Source: Clostridiales bacterium (GTDB lineage: Bacteria; Bacillota; Clostridia; Saccharofermentanales; Saccharofermentanaceae). From it: DNA of 38,255 nt. The notes beneath the pieces were generated by a model that was not told the DNA's origin, searched no databases, and saw only the letters and a program-made list of their open reading frames with translations. The position numbers and the translations under genes are program-made. The stretch covers positions 1 through 38,255 of the forward strand of contig JAFWPB010000054.1 of NCBI GenBank assembly GCA_017545245.1, read 5' to 3'. This document shows positions 34,526-38,255 of the stretch, piece by piece (within the stretch, counting starts at the first letter, position 1; every line of letters starts with the position of its first letter).

Positions 34526-35049
34526 GGCAAAAGCGCTATCAGAAGCGAGAAACCGCGTGCAATCGAATCGAAGACTTTCTTCTTCGCAAGTTTGTGTCCA
34601 AGCTCGATGAAGAATTCTTTGTTGGCACAGTGTTTGTCGGCAAAAGAAACGAGAAGGCTTTCACGATACTTCGGTGGTACCGGTGTCAGCGGAAACATAT
34701 GACGCACGATGATGTTCTCTTCGATCGGTGTCAGATCAAAATCTCTTCTGGCATTTTCCAGCGCGATCTTCGGATGCGCAAAGCCGTGGAGTTTATCGAG
34801 CTTGACGGTATGCCAATCGTAAAGAAAGTAGTCGTGAAGAAGTGCACCACGGACAAGCTGGTCTTTCTTGAACTTGAAGGGGAGCTTCATGGACATGGCA
34901 AGAGCCGTCTTCGCTACTGCCAAGACGTGATCGTAACAGGTGCAGGTCCCGTGCTGGATATACTGACGCATAGGCTCCAGTTTCCCGCTTTCCAGGATCG
35001 GTGCCGCAAGAGAATCAAATAGGATGTCACACTTATACTGTCGCTTCAA
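34516..35049 (-). CDS. HD-domain phosphohydrolase
   Basis: A protein of about 177 residues with HD-superfamily metal ligands: His41 in CYDHVLAVA and His72-Asp73 in GALLHDYFLYDWH, then HPKIALENA and IIVRHMFPL, and a late Asp in SFADKHC. It is probably a cytoplasmic phosphohydrolase acting on nucleotides or related compounds; the substrate is unknown. Both possible starts are TTG, at 35064 and 35049. I prefer 35049 because GGAG lies 9 nt upstream of it, and the protein then starts MKRQYKCDILFDSL. The first gene of a two-gene operon with mutY, it is served by the promoter at 35086-35114. Confidence 0.85.
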   Translation of the reverse strand: MKRQYKCDILFDSLAAPILESGKLEPMRQYIQHGTCTCYDHVLAVAKTALAMSMKLPFKFKKDQLVRGALLHDYFLYDWHTVKLDKLHGFAHPKIALENARRDFDLTPIEENIIVRHMFPLTPVPPKYRESLLVSFADKHCANKEFFIELGHKLAKKKVFDSIARGFSLLIALLPWT

Positions 35050-35085
35050 AAATGCTTTCTCCAATTCGTGGGCATATTTTTATTT

Positions 35086-35114
35086 ATTGTATTACATTTT
35101 CTTCGGTATTTGAA
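35086..35114 (-). promoter_or_regulatory. Putative promoter of the HD hydrolase-mutY operon
   Basis: On the minus strand, TTCAAA (35114-35109), a 17-bp spacer and TACAAT (35091-35086). Confidence 0.5.
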
Positions 35115-35194
35115 TACGAAACGGTGAGTTTTGCTTTCTTTTCCATTTCGTGTAAACCTACGGATAAAAATTCACATGTAGTCTCTAAGTGCAA

Positions 35195-35245
35195 TTACAT
35201 GTAAATGTCTATGTAAAGCCCAGTTTTATGAACACTTACATGTAA
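35195..35245. repeat. Paired TTACATGTAA palindromes 41 bp apart
   Basis: Exact 10-bp palindromes lie at 35195-35204 and 35236-35245, which is close to four helical turns. A partial third copy shares the ACATGT core at 35174-35179. They are possible operator sites for a dimeric regulator of the LRR gene. Confidence 0.6.
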
Positions 35246-35260
35246 TTTTGCCATTTTTGC

Positions 35261-35288
35261 GCGAAAAGCACTTGGCCCATCTTTTCGC
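35261..35288. repeat. Inverted repeat GCGAAAAG/CTTTTCGC
   Basis: A perfect 8-bp inverted repeat (35261-35268 and 35281-35288) with a 12-nt loop, in the same upstream region. It has no T-tract and may be an operator. Confidence 0.45.
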
Positions 35289-35312
35289 TAACAATTTAAA
35301 GTTTCATGGATA

Positions 35313-35333
35313 CACAAAGGATATATCTTTGTG
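35313..35333. repeat. Inverted repeat CACAAAG/CTTTGTG
   Basis: A perfect 7-bp inverted repeat (35313-35319 and 35327-35333) with an A/T loop, 70 nt before the LRR start codon. It is either an operator or a leader hairpin. Confidence 0.45.
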
Positions 35334-35402
35334 ATAACGTAGATATTAAGGCAGAATAAGTGAATGAACCATAAGAGTTTTGTCAGCATATGGAGGTTTT
35401 TT

Positions 35403-38084
35403 ATGAAGAGAAGTTGGCTTATATCTTTGGCAGCGCTGGCGGCAATCTTGCCGGTTGGATTCTTTGCAGGAACAAGAAAAGTGAACGCGGATTATAACGA
35501 AGATGGTACTGTAACGATCGATGAGACGAATTTTCCGGATAAGGATTTCAGGGATTATGTTATCAAGTATTGTGACGAAAACAAAGATGGGTCACTGGAT
35601 GAAAGAGAGATTTATTATGGTAACACTATACGTATTGAAGATTTGGGGATTTCTTCGTTAAAAGGAATTGAATTCTTTACCAATTTACGAATTTTGGATT
35701 GCCGGGGAAACAAACTGACAGAGTTGGATTTAAGTGCTAATCCTGATCTGGGATATCTTTATTGTTTCCGTAATGAGCTTCAGAGCTTGAATGTGAGCAC
35801 CTGCACAGGTTTGCGTGAATTAGGGTGTACCCAGAATCAATTGTCAAGTCTGGACGTGAGTAATAATCCGGAACTAGTTTATTTGCATGTGGACAATAAC
35901 AAGTTGACAAGTCTCGATGTCGGGACGAAGCCTAAACTGACCATTCTCTCTTGTGACCACAATCAGTTGACTAGTCTTGATGTGAGCGGATGTACGGGTT
36001 TGCGGGATTTAAAGTGCCAGGTTAACCAGTTGACAGAATTGGAATTAGGCAGTAATTCAACTCTAAAAATGCTCTGTTGTTATAGCAACCAGTTGACGAG
36101 CCTGGATGTAAGCGGATGCTCCAATTTGAAAGAACTCCAGTGTCAGGAAAACCAATTTACAAGCCTGGATGTGAGTAAAGTGAAGTCCAGTCTTAGCAGA
36201 ATACTTGATGGAGACAAGGTTGATAATGGTACATATTTGTCATTTTTAAAGAATTATTGTGAGCTGACAGTGGATTCTTTTGTGAACGTGATTTCAAAAA
36301 CACCAACGGTTGAAGAAGTTGCTATCGATGAGACGAATTTCCCGGATGAGAATTTCAGAGCATATGTGATTGAAAAAATAGATACAGATGGAGATAAAGT
36401 TCTTTCTGAGGAGGAGATAAAGAAAACGAAAGTAATTGACGTAGCGAATCGTGAAATCACTTCACTAAAAGGAATAGAGTTCTTCGTTTTTTTAGATGAA
36501 CTCCATTGCAACGATAATAATGTATCAAGTCTGGATCTGAGCAAGAATTTGAATCTTCAAATAATTGATTGCTCTTCAAACCAACTGTCGAATCTTGATT
36601 TAGGCGAAAACGATGTTCTGTACCGTTTGCATTGTGAATATAACTTCTTGACGAAGCTTGATATATCGGAGTGTCCTGTTATAAACAGTATTGTTTATAT
36701 TCAAAGAGGAGATCATTTCTTTAGGGGGGTACTTAGCACAATTTGTTGTTATGATGAAGGAGCTTATTGTAACGTTTTTGATAGCGATATATGGGAAGTT
36801 GAATATTGGGAATTCTACTATGACAAGAATATGAGGATCATTTTTTCTGGAACGCCGGAATTGCCCGATCTTCCAAAGCTTTCGGTAGCTATTAATGAAG
36901 AGAGTTTTCCAGACAGTTCTTTCCGACAGTTCGTCACCCGTTATGATGAAGATGGAGATGGTTCTCTGGACCAGGATGAATTGTATTATATTGATACAAT
37001 TTGTGTGAACAATTACTCTATCAAGAGCCTGAAAGGAATCGAGTATTTCACGAATCTGAAATACCTTTATTGTAATTCGACATCGCTGACAGAATTAGAT
37101 CTTCATATGAATACCAAACTGGAGGTCTTGAGCTGTGTACATAACAAGATTTCTACTATAGATGTTTCCGGGACAAGACTTGCAGACTATCTTGAGAGTG
37201 AATGGTTCGAAGATGAAGATGGGTGCAGACTGAGAAGTGATTGTGATTATGGTGATTATCTCCAGTGGTCATGGTATTACATAAGCGAATCTTGTTTGTA
37301 TTATGATATCGGAACAGAATTCATTGATTCATCCAGTTCAGTAAGTAATTTTATCGAGCGTCTCTATACCATCGCTTTGCACCGTGAGTCCGAGAAAGCG
37401 GGAAAGAATTTCTGGGTCAACGAGATCGAGAGCGGCAACAAGACCGGTGGTGACTGCGCGCACTATTTCCTGATTGAAGCGGAAGAATTCAGAAACCGCG
37501 GTTTGAGCGAAGAAGACTTCGTCGAGACTCTTTACAAGACATTCTTCGGTCGTGATTCCGAGCCGGCCGGAAAAGCCTTCTGGGTCGGCGAGCTCAAGAG
37601 TGGCGCGAAGACAAAAAATGACGTCATCAACGGCTTCATTGACTCTGCCGAGTGGTGCAATATCTGTGCTTCCTATGGTATCAATTCTGGTGCATCGAGT
37701 GCCAAAGCAGACAAGGCTTCGGAAGGTGCGGAGAATTTTGCGACACGCCTTTACACCTGCTGCCTTGGCAGAGAGCCGGAAGAGGGAGGCTTGAAGTACT
37801 GGTCTTTGGCTCTCACGAACCTGGAAAAGACAGGTTGCGAAGCCGCCGCCTTCTTCTTCACCGGAGACGAGTTTGTCGGCTTCGGTCTGAAGAACGACGA
37901 GTATGTCAGAAGACTCTACACGACCTTCATGGGCCGTGAACCTGAGGCCAGCGAGATCGCATACTGGGTAGGTGAGATCGCCAAAGGTACACAGACAAAG
38001 GCCAGCGTCATGGCGTTCTTCGGACAGTCACCGGAGTTCACCAACATCTGTAAGACGTACGGTATCGACCGCGGCGTGATCTGA
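35403..38084 (+). CDS. Secreted EF-hand/leucine-rich-repeat protein with C-terminal DUF4214 repeats
   Basis: An 893-residue exported protein. The signal peptide (MKRSWLISLAALAAILPVGFF) probably ends near VNA at 33. Three EF-hand-like calcium motifs recur in the unit ETNFPD..FR.YV..DxDxDGxL (near 40-75, 305-340 and 495-530). Each is followed by leucine-rich repeats of about 21 residues with the consensus L..L.C..NQLTSLDVS; the first block has about eight units. Four DUF4214 repeats fill residues about 645-893. ATG 35403 has GGAGG 6 nt upstream; ATG 35364 has none and would break the signal peptide. It is probably surface-associated, with the LRR binding a partner. The EF-hand/LRR part is AT-rich, while the DUF4214 part has normal local codon use. 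Confidence 0.88.
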   Translation: MKRSWLISLAALAAILPVGFFAGTRKVNADYNEDGTVTIDETNFPDKDFRDYVIKYCDENKDGSLDEREIYYGNTIRIEDLGISSLKGIEFFTNLRILDCRGNKLTELDLSANPDLGYLYCFRNELQSLNVSTCTGLRELGCTQNQLSSLDVSNNPELVYLHVDNNKLTSLDVGTKPKLTILSCDHNQLTSLDVSGCTGLRDLKCQVNQLTELELGSNSTLKMLCCYSNQLTSLDVSGCSNLKELQCQENQFTSLDVSKVKSSLSRILDGDKVDNGTYLSFLKNYCELTVDSFVNVISKTPTVEEVAIDETNFPDENFRAYVIEKIDTDGDKVLSEEEIKKTKVIDVANREITSLKGIEFFVFLDELHCNDNNVSSLDLSKNLNLQIIDCSSNQLSNLDLGENDVLYRLHCEYNFLTKLDISECPVINSIVYIQRGDHFFRGVLSTICCYDEGAYCNVFDSDIWEVEYWEFYYDKNMRIIFSGTPELPDLPKLSVAINEESFPDSSFRQFVTRYDEDGDGSLDQDELYYIDTICVNNYSIKSLKGIEYFTNLKYLYCNSTSLTELDLHMNTKLEVLSCVHNKISTIDVSGTRLADYLESEWFEDEDGCRLRSDCDYGDYLQWSWYYISESCLYYDIGTEFIDSSSSVSNFIERLYTIALHRESEKAGKNFWVNEIESGNKTGGDCAHYFLIEAEEFRNRGLSEEDFVETLYKTFFGRDSEPAGKAFWVGELKSGAKTKNDVINGFIDSAEWCNICASYGINSGASSAKADKASEGAENFATRLYTCCLGREPEEGGLKYWSLALTNLEKTGCEAAAFFFTGDEFVGFGLKNDEYVRRLYTTFMGREPEASEIAYWVGEIAKGTQTKASVMAFFGQSPEFTNICKTYGIDRGVI

Positions 38085-38131
38085 TCCGAGGCCACCGCGA
38101 GACACACGGGAACATCTAGAAAAAGACAAGA

Positions 38132-38167
38132 TAAGTCGTATTTGGCAATATCGCCAGATACGACTTA
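38132..38167 (+). terminator. 15-bp hairpin after the LRR gene, possible terminator
   Basis: TAAGTCGTATTTGGC (38132-38146) pairs with GCCAGATACGACTTA (38153-38167) with one G-U pair and a 6-nt loop. A T-run follows only after 11 nt (38179-38183), so termination is uncertain. Confidence 0.55.
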
Positions 38168-38216
38168 CATTTGCACGGTTTTTCGAATATTTTCTTTGAC
38201 ATAGTAAGTCGTATTT
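38132..38216 (+). repeat. Direct repeat TAAGTCGTATTT, two copies
   Basis: Identical 12-mers lie at 38132-38143 and 38205-38216. The reverse half CGACTTA recurs at 38161-38167 and 38234-38240, so each copy can pair with a partner downstream. Confidence 0.7.
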
Positions 38217-38226
38217 CAAAGAAAAT
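38189..38226. repeat. Inverted repeat ATTTTCTTTGA/TCAAAGAAAAT
   Basis: A perfect 11-bp inverted repeat (38189-38199 and 38216-38226) whose 16-nt loop holds most of the second TAAGTCGTATTT copy. Confidence 0.65.
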
Positions 38227-38255
38227 GGATTTCCGACTTAAAAGCACCGAAAAAC

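Larger units (their letters stand above)
35115..35402. other. AT-rich, palindrome-rich region upstream of the LRR gene
   Basis: About 290 bases without a gene. It holds two exact TTACATGTAA palindromes, a GCGAAAAG/CTTTTCGC inverted repeat and a CACAAAG/CTTTGTG inverted repeat, each listed separately. I cannot fix a promoter for the LRR gene with confidence. Confidence 0.6.

Noticed and set aside
33842..34702. Plus-strand open frame of 286 codons over mutY
   Set aside because: The minus-strand mutY has all catalytic and iron-sulphur residues; the plus-strand frame is its shadow.
35195..35245. Paired palindromes considered as a CRISPR array
   Set aside because: Only two short copies, with no regular spacers and no cas genes.

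Overview
The window looks like chromosomal DNA of a low-to-mid GC, Gram-positive anaerobe of the class Clostridia (Bacillota). The evidence is an HrcA-type heat-shock operon, AGGAGG-type ribosome binding sites, lipoprotein sugar-binding proteins with Thr/Ala-rich tethers, YesM/YesN regulation, rubrerythrin, BrnT/BrnA, and large secreted LRR and DUF4214 proteins. I cannot name the genus from sequence alone.

Layout. (1) 1-5249: class I heat-shock operon hrcA (5' end cut off by the window) - grpE - clpP - dnaK - dnaJ. A ClpP protease gene between grpE and dnaK is unusual. A polytopic membrane protein resembling GT-C glycosyltransferases follows 33 nt after dnaJ (to 7229). (2) 7244-9244, minus strand: a secreted CapA-type protein carrying four DUF4214 repeats. 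(3) 9466-15572: prmA, then an OmpR-type response regulator, a histidine kinase, an ABC ATPase and an FtsX-type permease, which is the layout of a peptide- or antibiotic-sensing detoxification module. (4) 15764-27163: a large TerD-like protein overlapping a YesN/YesM two-component system, followed by a YtfQRT/YjfF-type furanose ABC transporter with two different substrate-binding lipoproteins, and a homologue of macrophage migration inhibitory factor (MIF). (5) 27226-31900: an accessory stretch with two toxin-antitoxin-like pairs. One is a DUF3990 ADP-ribosyltransferase-like protein with an HTH partner; the other is BrnT/BrnA. Between them lie a flavin-binding PNPOx-fold protein, a GH13 alpha-glucanase and an orphan zinc-ribbon protein. 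(6) 32023-35049: rubrerythrin, a ZIP metal transporter, and minus-strand mutY with an HD hydrolase. (7) 35403-38083: a secreted EF-hand/LRR protein whose C-terminus carries the same DUF4214 block as the CapA protein. It is flanked by intergenic regions rich in palindromes.

How the genes work together. Heat-shock genes handle protein folding and turnover. The YesMN system probably controls the adjacent furanose importer, and the GH13 enzyme may process glucans imported elsewhere. The OmpR/HK/ABC module probably senses and expels an envelope-active compound. The two DUF4214 proteins appear to share a surface-associated module.

The most interesting signals are: the DUF3990/HTH pair with three operator half-sites wrapped around a perfect TATAAT box; the MIF homologue at the end of the sugar-import operon; the DUF4214 block shared by two otherwise unrelated exported proteins, with a base-composition break inside the LRR gene; clpP inside the hrcA operon; and nested hairpins at the right edge.
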